Assembly: GCF_004210375.1 (NCBI RefSeq)
Contig: NC_134834.1
Coordinates: 151,189,009 to 151,253,008, forward strand
Origin: Tachypleus tridentatus
Taxonomy: Eukaryota; Arthropoda; Merostomata; Xiphosura; Limulidae
Direction: 5' to 3'
Length of the DNA stretch: 64,000 nucleotides
The position numbers and the translations under genes are program-made. The stretch's first letter is position 1, and the number at the start of each line of letters is the position of its first letter. The notes below the pieces were generated by a model. The model saw only the letters and a program-made list of their open reading frames with translations, had not been told where the DNA came from and searched no databases. Positions 1-11,369 of the stretch are shown here, piece by piece.

Positions 1-1790
1 TAAAGAATTTCTCTTATGCTTTTCGTACACGTTCTCCCTGTAAGTACTGGACAGCAACCCAATAATATACATGAAATAACAACAACACATAGATAAAAAA
101 GATTATGCTATTTCTGAAAGTAATGATTAATTTTTAAAATAAACTTACATTCTTGAGAAGAGAAATATATTTTCCACTCTATGCTGTATCATTTTTTTAA
201 AAAAATTATGAAAAAGTAATGCGAAATATCTTCCTTTGATAAGTTTACGGTACTTAGAAGTTTGATATGATAAACGAAAAGTAAATATGAAGCAGAACTT
301 TTTATACTTTGTTTGTTTACGTAAAAATAATTCATTTTTATTGTAATAATATATAAATATATATTCAATATGTTTTTATTACAAAACTTGTTTCGTAGTG
401 TTTTAAAAGTAATTATTGATGACATAAAACACGAAACAAAATTTATCAGTTGACAGCGTCCTCTCTGGTAAATTAAAGAACTATCCTTCCTGAATGTATA
501 ATAATTGAGTTAAATCGATTGATGTTTATGTTTGATAGAATTTTGTAGAAGTAGCAGTTGGAACGCAAAGGCCTGTGATCCATGTGATAACTGATATAAT
601 TATCTCTTTGCATAAAATAAGTGGGCCATATTAAAATCCTGATTTTGATTTCGAAGCTCAGAAAACTCATTTAAAATGTGAGTCAACTTATATGGAATAT
701 TTATTTACTCTTAGCATCAAAATCAGATTGAAAGTTTGTAAAAATACTATTACAACTTGCAAGGCAGTAACGAATATTTAATTAAAAGTTTAAGTTTTGG
801 GGTAATGTTTTTTAAACTTACACTTTGTTATTTAAGCTAGTACTAGTAACAAGAAATAGCATGAGACTATTAGGAGAACTACTGCTAGGAAGTGGTACGA
901 GCAAATGTTTTACCAATAGTAGTTTTTATTAGTAAAACAAGATAAATTACTCCTACACTGTTCCAATAATTATTTATGAAGTTAGTATAAAATTCACATC
1001 CAAAAGTTTACGTAAGAACGTGGACATTTTCATGAATAAAATAATTTTTTGAATAGTTGGACTAATAGTAAGTGGAATTTCTAATACTATTTATGTGCAT
1101 CAGAATATAGTAAAAATGGCTAGTATTTAGTAAGTTTTTTCAAGGCTTTGTGAAAAAATAATTAGTTTAATTATAAACCCGATTAATACAAATTTGCTAA
1201 CTTGTATGAGCTTTATTCCTAACACATGCACACAAAACCCAATTACATGTATTCCGTGAACGATGAAACATTTTCTGATGTTAAAACCACAGCCACTAAT
1301 AACCAAGTTGTCACAGCCTGATTAGATAGACACGACAAAAGGTGGCTCTTGAGCTATATCTTCATGATAAGAAACAAAATCCACCGAAACGGGGTGTAAA
1401 TATTTCATTAATTTCTAAGCTGTTTTTAATTTATTAGAAATATAAAGGTTTATAGATTCCAACCTTGTAACCAGCTACAAAGTATCCTTGGTTCCCACTG
1501 ACACCTTCTGTCCAGAAAAAACATGTAAATATATTGTGCCCTTCCATTTCAAAACCAGAATCACCATGGTAGCTCTTTGGTGCATTCTAACTAACAGCTT
1601 ATTTCTTAATTATCTTCTAACCAGCACCGTACAGAGCACAATGATGGTTTCAACTTTTTTTTTTTAACTTCCTAGTTGCTTTCATACTTTGTACATGAAG
1701 ATTTTAAGATTTTGTAGTAACTGTTATAATAAAGATTTAATCAATGTCCCACATCTTGAACAGTTAATAAATGGAAATGAGATCAAACAA
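1..1790. other. AT-rich non-coding sequence
   Basis: Only short AT-rich reading frames without recognisable motifs occur here on either strand. I see no splice-flanked conserved exon and no clear repeat. It may be upstream intron or intergenic DNA of the synaptobrevin gene. Confidence 0.5.
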
Positions 1791-3040
1791 GATTACTTCA
1801 TTAATTCTGAGCTGGTTAAGAAAAATTGGGAAGTTTAAAAAATGATAAGTCTCCTGGGCTAGAAAATATTTCCTCAAAGGCTTTTATGGAGGTTAAAAAA
1901 TAGGATATGTGAGCCATTTGCTACCATATTTTGTCAGTACTTGAATGGTGGACAGGTACTGGATGATTGGAAGTTAGCTAATGTAACTCTTTGTTTTCAA
2001 GGGTGGTGATAGAAGTTGTCTCAGTAATTACAGGTTAGTAAATTGAATAGATGAGTGGCTGGATGGAGGAAAATGGAGGTTTGTCACAAATGGAGTTCAG
2101 TCAAACTAGATTAATTACACAAGTGGTGTACTTCAGGGCTCAGTATTAGAACTGTTGCTCTTTGTTATTTACATTTACAACATGGATGAAGGAATGATCA
2201 ATACATCATTTAAGTTTACAGATGATATCAAGGTCTTGGATGTTTCTAGCTCTTAGAGGATGTTACTGATTTATACAAGGATTTAGGTCATTTAGTGACT
2301 TGGACAAATAAACTACAGACAAGTTAAATTATAATAGATACAAGATAATAAATGTGTATTATCATAATTTGAATTATAAACATAGTTTGAATAGGAATAA
2401 CCTTAACAGTGTTATGAAAGAAAAGGATCTTGGTGTAATGGTTCATCAGTCTCTTAAACAATTCAAGCAATGTGCTGTTAATGGTAGGGCAAATGGGATT
2501 TTAGGGTGTATTAACAGAAATATTGAATACAAGTATACAGATGTTATAATTTAATTTTATAGTCTACATACAGTGTTTAGTCTTGAGCTCCTTAACTTGC
2601 ATTGAAATTTTGGAAAGTGTTCAGAAGAGAGTAACTAGAATGGTACCTGGAATGGAGAGTTTGTCTTGTGAGGAGAAGTTAAGATCCTTAAAACTGTTTT
2701 ATTTTAAACAAAGAAGAGTTAGAGGGGATCTGATTGAAGTGTTTAAGATTGTAAATGAATTGATAATGTTGATGCATCAACTTTTTTCATATTTAACATA
2801 GAGAACTATAGAACTGTGGGAGACACAGATTTAGGCAAGGTAGAAGCCATCTCCATCATAGTTTTATTTTTCTAACAGGGTGGTATGGACTTTGGAATGA
2901 GCTACTTTTAGTAAATTTATGTGAGTTTAAAAAAAAGGTTGATAAGTATATGAATGATAAGGGCTAGTTTTAACATTTTTCTTTTTGTATTTATTAATTA
3001 ATAATTTTAGTTTGGAGGAGAGCACAGCTGAGATGGATCA
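1790..3040 (+). mobile_element. CR1-type LINE remnant (RT domain)
   Basis: Frame-broken translation shows reverse transcriptase landmarks of the CR1/L2 LINE group, in order. They are a DDWKLANVT-like block near 1960, a 'GVLQGSVL' block near 2130, 'FTDDIKVLD' (a changed FADD catalytic box) near 2215, 'KDLGVMV' near 2425, and the C-terminal 'VQKRVTRMVPG' and 'RRVRGDLIEVFKIVN' blocks at 2615-2760. The endonuclease half is absent and stop codons and frameshifts are frequent, so this is a 5'-truncated dead copy. Clade assignment rests on recalled family motifs. Confidence 0.75.
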
Positions 3041-3189
3041 GTAGGTCCCTTGTTCTAAAATGTTGTATTCAGATATTTTTTTTATATCAAATTAATTCAA
3101 AGTTTTTTTTATCAAGAATGAATGAATATTTATGTTGTGATAATAAAAATATTTACAGAAATTTTCTTATCTTAATAAAAGTTGTCTTC

Positions 3190-3545
3190 AAATCTGGGAG
3201 ACAAACTAAACCAATTATTCTGTTATCAGTATTGTTAATAAAAATTATAAATAACATAGGACCTAACAAGACATCACTTGGGGCTGTAATTCACTGTAGT
3301 TTAACCCTGGTTCATAACAATGTTCTGCCTTTTACCATCCAGTCAACTTTCAATCCATATACCAATTGTATCTCTTACTCTCAGGAGATGTACTGGTTTA
3401 AGAAGTCTCTTGGATTTCCTCATGTTAAAACAAAACTATCCTCAAATTTGAAGTACACCAAAGTCACTGCATTAATTTTTGGATTAGGTGCAACATTTTT
3501 AAAGTAAGTTATCAAACTTCTAACTATACTTTTATAAATCCATGC
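3190..3545 (-). mobile_element. CR1-type LINE fragment, antisense
   Basis: The minus strand reads, with frameshifts, like the middle of a CR1 reverse transcriptase. There is a degraded AFDKVP-type stretch, a 'KVDWMVKGRTLL' stretch where related elements have WI..WL..RKQRV, and 'DVLLGPMLFI' where they have GSVLGPLLF. It is oriented opposite to the fragment that ends 150 bp upstream. The plus-strand open frame at 3118-3507 is only its antisense shadow. Confidence 0.55.
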
Positions 3546-3926
3546 TAACTACCTCTGTAATATAAACTTTGCAAACCTACCTTAAAAGGTAAAAATTTAA
3601 ACATGTTATTTTGTTTTCAGTAAATTGTCAATTTCTCTTGTAAATTCTTTGAAAGGTGCCATTCGAAGTATTGCTGATGTAGTTCATTCCATTAGCCAGT
3701 CACTCTTTTAGGGAAAATAAAACTGTGTTAACTAGAACTTAGCCTTAAATATATCCTTTGCTATTGTCTTCAGAGTACAATACAAAGAATTCAGGGTCTT
3801 TTAACCTGCTGATCCTTAGATAATCTGGTGAAAGTTAATAAGGTTATTTCATCACTGCTTCTCAAGAACTCACTTAGGCATTAGTTGTCTCTTCTAGATA
3901 TTGGCCAGTTTTCAATGTTATGGCTC
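3546..3926. other. spacer without recognisable feature
   Basis: Non-coding AT-rich sequence between the antisense CR1 fragment and the start of the I-like LINE. The first part, to about 3700, may be more decayed CR1 sequence. Confidence 0.3.
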
Positions 3927-4034
3927 TGGGATCTAAACATCCACCCACGTGTTTGCCGTGACTTTGTAGTGCATCCCCTTGTAGGGTTCCATGGTAGGTG
4001 GGGTCAGTGGGTACCGAAATTTTTTCTTTTTCCT

Positions 4035-5290
4035 ATGGATCCTCTAAAAAATTTAAATAAAATTGTAAAAAAACAGTCAATGGGTAAGCGACCACGTCTT
4101 GAATACTCAGAACAGCAATCTTCAACATCAGTAACACACGTACCTCATTTTCTTATATTACATTCTCTTTTGGAAAAACCTTTAGGGCAAATGTCTTTTA
4201 CTCAAAAGGGACTAGAGGGACTTGCTGGCTCTCCCAAAGTCAGTAAAGAAACTTCGATCTGGTGACATATTGGTTGAAACATCCACATCCCAACACAGTG
4301 AACTCCTCTTGAATTCAAAGGCAATTGGGGATATACCTATTGAGGTTACATCCCATGCTACCTTGAATTCTTCACGAGGAGTTATTGTTGAAAGGATTTG
4401 AAGAACGTTCGAGTCAGAGATTCTCGCTGGTCTCTCCACTCAAGGAGTTTCTGCAGTGAGGCATCTCCACTCGCAAAGATGGAGTTACACTGCCAACAAA
4501 TACCCTCGTTTTAACATTTACTTCACCACGTGCACCTGCCACCATCAAGGCAGGTTATCTCATTTTCAGGGTTTGGCCATACATACCAAACCCTCTTCGA
4601 TGTTTCCAATGTCAGAGATTCGGCCACTCAAAGACATCTTGTTGTGGTTCCCTGACATGTGCTTGTTGTGGAGGCAAGGACCACGATGCCTATGACTGTG
4701 ACATGAACCCACATTGCGTAAACTGCAATGGTTCTCACCCCTCTTACTTTCATTCTTGCCCAATATGGTTGGAGGAAAAAGAGGTGCAGCGTTTGAAAAC
4801 GACACATAACATTAGTTATCCTGAGGCTTGGAAATTGCTGTCCACAACTCCATCTCGGACATATGCTGCTGCACTTCATTCCACAACTACAGTGGGAGTG
4901 CAGACAGATCTCTCTGTACCTCCAAGAGAATCGTTTTCAAAACAAATGAAAAGCCTTTTGACCTCCGTGGTTAAAAAGGTTGATGAATCGACTTCTACAC
5001 CCATCTCTGTTCCTCCCAAACCTTCCAACAAACCTCAAGATCCATGTCCTTCAGTTTCAAATACAGGCATTTCTTCTGATACATCTTTTTCTCCCACCAC
5101 AAGAGACAAAACAATTATTCGTTCGCGTCCTCAGTCACTGGATTCCCCTTCCAATAACAAAAACCTGCCCACCCGACCCAGAGCAGGATCCATGGAGGTT
5201 GATAGACCTCCTCCGACTAAAGACAGTAAAGAAAAAAGACATGGTCATAAACCGAAGTGTTCTCCAGCCACTTCACCTACCCGTTATTAA
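4035..5290 (+). pseudogene. LINE copy A ORF1, gag-like zinc-knuckle protein (frameshifted)
   Basis: Nucleic-acid chaperone/gag-like ORF1 of the LINE. The start chosen is ATG 4035 ([13 protein letters not shown]), because the same start and flank occur in copy B at 25941. The frame is lost near 4245 and again near 4400, between an N-terminal part that resembles PRE_C2HC-type gag (VIVER..ESEILAGLSTQGVSA) and the zinc knuckles. Three CCHC knuckles lie in one frame at 4591-4770: [28 protein letters not shown] and [16 protein letters not shown] Ser/Pro/Thr-rich tail follows and ends at TAA 5288-5290. The intact 3' part from 4703 is 195 codons. Only two bases separate its stop from the ORF2 ATG. 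Confidence 0.8.
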
Positions 5291-5292
5291 AA

Positions 5293-8200
5293 ATGGCCAC
5301 CTTGATACAATGGAACTGTCGAGGTTTACGTTCTAATCTGGATGATATCAAAACGCTGATTGCTTCCTACCATCCTGTTTGTCTTTCTTTACAAGAAACA
5401 TTTCTCAAAACTGCTGATACTGTCTCCATTCGGCAATTTTCTCTGTACAGAAATGACAGGTTGTGTGATGGTCGAGTACATGGAGGGGTGGCACTGTTGG
5501 TTGATCAACATGTGCCCACCCTGTCTTTGTCACTCAACACACCCTTGGAGGCTGTAGCCATCCATGTTTCCTTGGGTCATACCATCACTGTTTGTTCTCT
5601 GTACCTGTCCCCTGGAGAGACATATGATCAATCAGATCTTGATGCTCTCGTTGAACAATTGCCATCTCCATTTCTAATCCTAAGGGATTTTAATGGACAT
5701 CATCCTCTTTGGGGAAGTCCTATTATTGATGGGAGGGGCTGATCTGTAGAGCAGATGCTCTCTGATCACAATCTTTCTCTTTTCAATACTGGTTCTTCCA
5801 CTTACTTTCATGCACCTAGTCAGTCCTTTACCGCTATTGATCTCTCAGTTTGCTCCCCTTCATTATTCTCCCATTTTTCATGGAGGGTTGACAGTAATCC
5901 ACTAGGCAGTGATCATTTTGAGAGAGACTGGCCCGTGGTCGATGCCACCCTACCCGTGTGCCCAGGTGGAAGCTGGATCAGGCAGACTGGTCCACTTTCA
6001 CTGCTCTCGCAGAACTTGATCCTGCCATCATAAATCAGCCATTAATAGACGACTGTGTAGCAGCGGTAACTGACTGTATTACACATGCAGCTGCTCAGTG
6101 TATTCCTAAAACCTCGACACGTTTTCCACGATATCCTCGTCCGTGGTGGAATCCTGCTTGCCACTTAGCACAGAAGGCTCAAAAGCGGGCCTGGGATACT
6201 TTTCATAGATATCGCACACTTTCAAACCGGGTTGCTTTCCAACGGGCCCGTGCACATGCTAGGTGGGTAAGACGTCAAAGCCAGAAGGAATCTTGGATTA
6301 AGTTCACAACCAGCATATCTTCTACCACCAGTTCCAAGATCATATGGGACAGGATTCGAAAGGTTAATGGGCACTACAATTCTGTCCCCCTCTCGATCTT
6401 ACTCTCTGATGGTCAGGAGGTGACTGATGTTTGGAACATCGCTAACACTCTAGGTGAAAGCTTTTGCCGGGTAGCTAGCACTCCTGCTTGTTCCTCCACC
6501 TTCCTGGCCAACAAGACTCGGGCAGAGCGATCACCTCTTTCCTTTTGAACTAACTGTTTCTTTGACTATAATTGTCCCTTTACCCTGGTGGAACTAAAAA
6601 ATGGCCCTTCATTGGTCTGCCAGTACGTTTGTTGGACCTGATGATATTCATTATGACATGCTGCACCATCTATCTCCTGCTTCTCTTGATGTCCTTCTGA
6701 TTGTTTTCAACCGGATCTGGCAAGAGAATGTTTTTCCTGATGCCTGGCGTCAGGCTATTATTTTACCTTTCTCTAAGCCAGGGAAAGATCCCAAGATTCC
6801 TTCAAACTACCGTCCAATTGCTTTGATGAGCTGTCTCTGTAAGACATTAGAAAGGATGGTTAATGCTCATCTTGTTTGGTTCCTTGAATCAAACAACCTC
6901 CTCTCGCCCACCCAGTGTGGGTTCCGTCGACAGCACTCCACCACAGACCACCTAATTCGTCTTGACACATCTATCAGAGAAGCCTTTCTCAACCGCCAAC
7001 ATCTTGTATCAATATTCTTTGACATTGAGGAAGCTTACGACACAACATGGAGGTATGGAGTTTTGCGAGACCTCCATACATATGGGTTACGTGGCCATCT
7101 ACCCATGTTTATTAAAAATTTTTTAATGGACAGGAGATTCCAAGTTCGTGTGGGTTCGACACTTTCCGTTTTTTGTATAGGAACTTGGAGTCCCTCAAGG
7201 CTGTGTATTGAGTGTTACACTCTTCAGTATAAAGATAAATGCCATCACTGAACAACTCCCTCTCACTGTTGCGAATGGGCTGTATGTCGACGACTTTCAC
7301 ATCTCGTGTCAGTTGTCAAACATGAGATATATTGACGACTACAAACCGCCCTCAATTGTGTACGGAAGTGGACTCTGGCAAACGGCTTTAATTTCTCTCT
7401 CTCCAAAACTGTATGCATGCACTTTTGCCGTCGATGGGGTATTCACCCTGATCCTGAACTTCATATCGGTGAAGTTTTGCTGCCAGTGGTCCCAGAGACC
7501 AAGTTCTTGGGGCTTATCTTTGATCGTAAACTGACCTTTATACCACACTTAAAGCAGCTTCATGTCAAATGCACAAGAGCACTGAACATCTTCCGTGTTC
7601 TCTCTTCTACCAGTTGGGGGGGGCAGATCGCTGTTCAATGTTAAAGGTATATCGTGCTCTTATTAGATCGAAACTCGATTATGGATCAATGGTGTATGCC
7701 TCTGCCAGACCCTCGGCCTTAAAGATGCTGGACCCCATTCATCACCAAGGACTTCGACTCTGCACTGGGGCTTTCCGTACCTCTCCAGTTCAAAGTATAA
7801 ACATTGAATCTCATGAACCTTCTTTACACCTTCGCCGTTTGCAACTATCTTTACAATATACTTCGAAACTTCATTCCTTACCAAAGCATCCCACCTGGAA
7901 ATGTGTTTTCCTTTCTCGGTGGGCAGTACTTTTTTCAGAACAGACGATCTGTCATTGCTCCGTTCGGCCTTCGCATCCTGGCGCAATTGGATGAATTGGG
8001 TCTGTCCTTGGATAACATTGCAGATTCCACAGGTTGGCCCATCCCACCATGGCTTATTACAGCCCCCAAATGTGACCTTTCTTTCAGTCACCTAAAAAAG
8101 GCAGATACTCCAGATTGGAAGTACCATCTTTTATTCAATGAATATCTTTCAAACAATCATTCAGTTCCCATTTATACAGATGGTTCCAAATCAGGTAATT

Positions 8201-8995
8201 CAGTGGGCTCTGCTATGGTTTGCTATGGATCAGTAGTTGTGCGCAGAATCCCTTCTACAGCTTCTGAGTTCACTGCTGAACTGTATGCGATATCTCTTGC
8301 CCTGGATCATATTGCAGCTGAGCAGTACTCCAACTGCACTATTTATACTGATTCGCTTAGTTCTATACTTGCCTTGGAATCGCTACACGTTAGCTCACAT
8401 CCTATTCTCGCTGATATTGAAACCGACTGGCCCATTTCTCATTAGCAGCTACTTCAATCCAGTTTTTCTGGATACCAGGCCATGTTGGTATTCGCGGGAA
8501 CGAGTTTGCAGACATGGCAGCTAAATATGTCTGCTTCGCACCATCACTCCTATGCCTATTCCGTACATGGACTATGGTGTTGTCTTCAAGGCTCGGCTCC
8601 ATGGCAGCTGGCAGTCCACTTGGAGTGAGCAACGTGACAACAAACTTTTTCAAATCAAACCCAAAATTGGACTTTGGCCATCTAGCTTCCGTAAAGTTCG
8701 GAAGGAGGAAGCTGTTCTCACTAGGCTACGCATTGGTCACAGTTTTTTAACTCATCATTTTCTTTTATCTGGAACTGATGCACCAATGTGTAGTTTGTGT
8801 AGCACTCAAATCACTATCAGCCACGTTTTACTTTCTTGCCATCATTACAATTCTCAACGATGGCAATATTTTAAACATATTTTTTCCCAGGGTCAGTCTG
8901 TAACATTGGACAGAGTTATTGGTGATGGTGACTCTGTCCACCTTGATAATGTTTTTAATTTTTTAATGGCCATTAATCTTTTTAATCTCATTTAA
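5293..8995 (+). pseudogene. LINE copy A ORF2, endonuclease-RT-RNase H (frameshifted)
   Basis: Replication polyprotein of the I-like LINE. From ATG 5293 the AP-endonuclease begins with [18 protein letters not shown] and contains LQETFL and a DFNGHHPLWG box. The RT region (about 6630-7600) has '[10 protein letters not shown]', '[18 protein letters not shown]', 'QCGFRRQHSTTDHLIRL', 'IFFDIEEAYDTTWR' and the catalytic box YVDD near 7285. RNase H (about 8170-8515) shows YTDGS, E in '[14 protein letters not shown]', YTDS and the terminal D in 'GHVGIRGNEFADMA'. The C terminus has a C-x2-C...H...C cluster near 8790-8840. At least five frameshifts or stops break it, for example the TGA at 5740 and the frame change near 7180. 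The family is recognised with confidence; the copy cannot be active. Confidence 0.85.
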
Positions 8996-9099
8996 GTGTT
9001 GCATATTTATTCATTACACCTTTTTAATTGTGGTTCCTTTTTTACAGTTTTAATCTCTCTCCTTCAATTTGACATTGGACAATGGCCAGAACATTAAAT

Positions 9100-9181
9100 A
9101 ACTCGACACCAGGACTGGAAAGGCCAACTTCAGGTGACTAATGCTACTGTTTGAACTACTCGTTAGTTGTCCTGGCGAGTT
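9100..9181 (+). other. LINE 3'UTR hairpin, unit A1
   Basis: The outer stem pairs AACTCG (9100-9105) with CGAGTT (9176-9181). The inner stem pairs CCAGGA (9109-9114) with TCCTGG (9170-9175). The loop is about 55 nt. Compare units A2, A3 and the copies at 21.2 and 31.1 kb. Confidence 0.6.
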
Positions 9182-9252
9182 GTTATTATTTATTTGCTGC
9201 ATATCATTTCACACTTTTACTACTTTTTTTAGTACTGGCCATATTGACTCAT

Positions 9253-9335
9253 AACCTGGAACCAGGACTGGAAAGACCAACTTCAGGTGACTGACGGTGG
9301 TTTTTATACTTACCTGTTAGTCTTCCTGGCGGGTT
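9253..9335 (+). other. LINE 3'UTR hairpin, unit A2
   Basis: AACCTG (9253-9258) pairs with CGGGTT (9330-9335) with one T.G wobble. CCAGGA (9262-9267) pairs with TCCTGG (9324-9329). The loop 'ggccaacttcaggtgactga'-type sequence is conserved between units. Confidence 0.6.
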
Positions 9336-9585
9336 ATGATCATTACCATTCTGCTACAGGTAGTTCTTTACAACTTTGTTGACTGGATGTAAACATTGGT
9401 TTTTATGCCATTTTCTGTTTTAATTGCCGTTTTGCTTTTATCTTCAATTACTTTTACAAATTTTACTCCATTTACTTGACTTTTATCTTTTTACTGGACA
9501 TTTGGCTACTCATTGTTACAATTTTGCTATGTATCTTTTAAAACTTCTATTCTTTTACATTTTGATACTGGTTGCTATGACACAT

Positions 9586-9668
9586 AACCCGGAACCAGGA
9601 CTGGAAAGACTAACCTCAGTTGACTGACGGTGGTTCTTGAACTTATCTGTTAGTCTTCCTGACGGGTT
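9586..9668 (+). other. LINE 3'UTR hairpin, unit A3
   Basis: AACCCG (9586-9591) pairs with CGGGTT (9663-9668). CCAGGA (9595-9600) pairs with TCCTGA (9657-9662), with one mismatch. Confidence 0.55.
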
Positions 9669-9859
9669 ATGATCATTACCTTTTTGCTAGAGTAAATACC
9701 TTACAACTTCTTATACTCTGCCTTCTATCTTAACATTGTAGACTAGGTGTCAACATTGGTTTTATACTTTCTTGTTTTACCTTCATTTCCATTTATGTCT
9801 ATTACTACATTTATTTATTAATTTTTTATTTTTATTTTTTTACATTTTTACCGAATGTC

Positions 9860-9919
9860 TGGCGCAGATAGCCTCGCTGCTTTGTGCCATAAAACACTAA
9901 ATCAATCAATCAATCAATC
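9860..9919 (+). repeat. LINE 3' terminal hairpin and (aatc)n tail
   Basis: GGCGCA (9861-9866) pairs with TGTGCC (9883-9888) around 'gatagcctcgctgcttt', followed by 'ataaaacactaa' and tandem aatc. The same terminal module ends both SINE families in this window, so it is likely the RT recognition site. Confidence 0.65.
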
Positions 9920-11069
9920 TTATGGCATCTCACAACTGTTAATGGATTCACTGGGTGTTCAAGGGTAAACCCATTACCATTAGTATTCCAAGATGATTAG
10001 TCTCTCAAGGAAGTTCTTTCAACTTTGCAATCTTGAAACATATCAGGCCTGGCTTCATTTTAACATCTTTCAAGGATATTGGGCATAACCATTGAGAGGT
10101 AGATCTACTTGTGAAACCACCTCTTATAAAAGTTGATGAAAAAAGTACCATTTTAGTGTTTAGCTTTCTCGTAACAAAAGCTCTAATCTTCATTTCTTAA
10201 AAGCTGTCTTCTGTTTTGGTATTCTGCTTCCTTTTAACATTACTTAAAGTATTTATTGTTAGTGTTAACATTTTCTGCCACATGCCCATTTTTGTTTTTA
10301 ATTGCTCATTGAAAATTTCAATTTTTCTAAATTTCCTCTATAATTTCTCATTTTATTTCCTTTCTAAACCATTTATTATTCAGTTTGGCATTTGACCTCT
10401 TTCTGAAGGATTTCTATGAATAATAGTTTGACCTTCAAATTGTGATACGTAAGACAAACATCTCCAGTCAACAATGTTTTTCACAGCATTCAAATTTCCT
10501 GCTCTAAAGGTAGGAATTAAGTTATTAATTTAATAGTCTTGTTCTTAACACATGGTAAAAACCTTAAATGTAATTATACAGTAATTAATGACTCAAATGT
10601 TTCCCTCTTTTAACCTTTGGCTTTATACAATCCCAGTTTATGTTACTGATATTAAAACTCACTTAACAAGAACTTAATTTAATTTTTCTATGAAAAGTTC
10701 TCTGATGGTCTTTGGGAGCTTTCGAACGCAGACCTCCTCTTCTTACAGCTACAAAGAAGAACCTGTACCAGTTCTACATTTATAGTAGCCACTAAAATAT
10801 ATATCAGTTAATTTGTTTGTAACTTCTTTAATTTAAATAATCACTTCCCCACTCTTTCTATTAATAACTTGTAACAAGTTTTTATTTTAGATTCACATGT
10901 AATTCAAAGATAACAAGAAATGTGTTGGTCCACCTATGCTGTCTCATCTTCTGTACTAAACTCTAAAATAAAAGTAGTATGCTCAAATTCAGCTCTCATT
11001 CAAGCATATGAAAAAGAATTTTCCATGTCATTTCAGGTTTTAAATGATGTCGAAAGTTCGTCTCGGCTA
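9920..11069. other. non-coding, unassigned
   Basis: No conserved coding motif was found on either strand. The short minus-strand frame at 10005-10193 has no recognisable domain. It may be intron or intergenic sequence. Confidence 0.4.
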
Positions 11070-11300
11070 TACAGGGTGTTTCGGAAAGTCACTGTGCACT
11101 TATATATTTATTAACAGACATGTTTCAGTATATAATACAGGAGGTAAATATGAATGACAATTATAAACAATGTTGAAAGTGTCCCCTGTTGGCATCAATA
11201 CAGGCCTGGATCCTTCTTATTTTGTTTCTAGATACCATTTGTTAAAAAGGGTTTGTTTTACTCTCTTCTGCTCTTAGGGAGTTATGGAAGTTTTCTTTTC
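11070..11300 (-). mobile_element. IS630/Tc1/mariner-type transposon end with transposase C terminus
   Basis: The plus strand starts with 'acagggtgtttcggaaagtc', a typical terminus of this superfamily. About 70 bp inside, the minus strand encodes KIRRIQACIDANRGHFQHCL followed by a stop (about 11169-11231), matching the usual C-terminal 'C..aNGGHFqHLL' of these transposases. Upstream coding sequence (RWRKENFHNSLRAEE-like, about 11240-11310) is frameshifted. Only one end is visible; the rest is lost before the minisatellite. Confidence 0.6.
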
Positions 11301-11369
11301 TCCATCTAATGTTATTTACTAGAGTTCCAGAGATGTTAGAATCCTGAAATGATGTTCCATGTTATTTGC

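Larger units (their letters stand above)
3927..9919 (+). mobile_element. I-like LINE, copy A (near full length, inactive)
   Basis: About 6 kb non-LTR retrotransposon with a short 5'UTR, a gag-like ORF1 with three zinc knuckles, and an ORF2 encoding AP-endonuclease, reverse transcriptase, RNase H and a C-terminal Cys/His segment. A roughly 0.9 kb 3'UTR has three repeated hairpins and ends in an (aatc)n tail at 9901-9919. RNase H downstream of RT points to the I group rather than jockey or CR1. The 5'UTR lacks about 290 bp found in copy B: after 'cacgtgtttgccgtgac' it jumps to 'tttgtagtgcatcc'. Frameshifts and stops in both ORFs make it inactive. I cannot name the exact clade. Confidence 0.88.

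Noticed and set aside
189-670. Two minus-strand frames of 78 and 65 codons
   Set aside because: Low-complexity AT-rich composition, with no homology or splice context.
3118-3507. 129-codon open frame, + strand
   Set aside because: It is antisense to a recognisable CR1 reverse transcriptase fragment and has no domain of its own.
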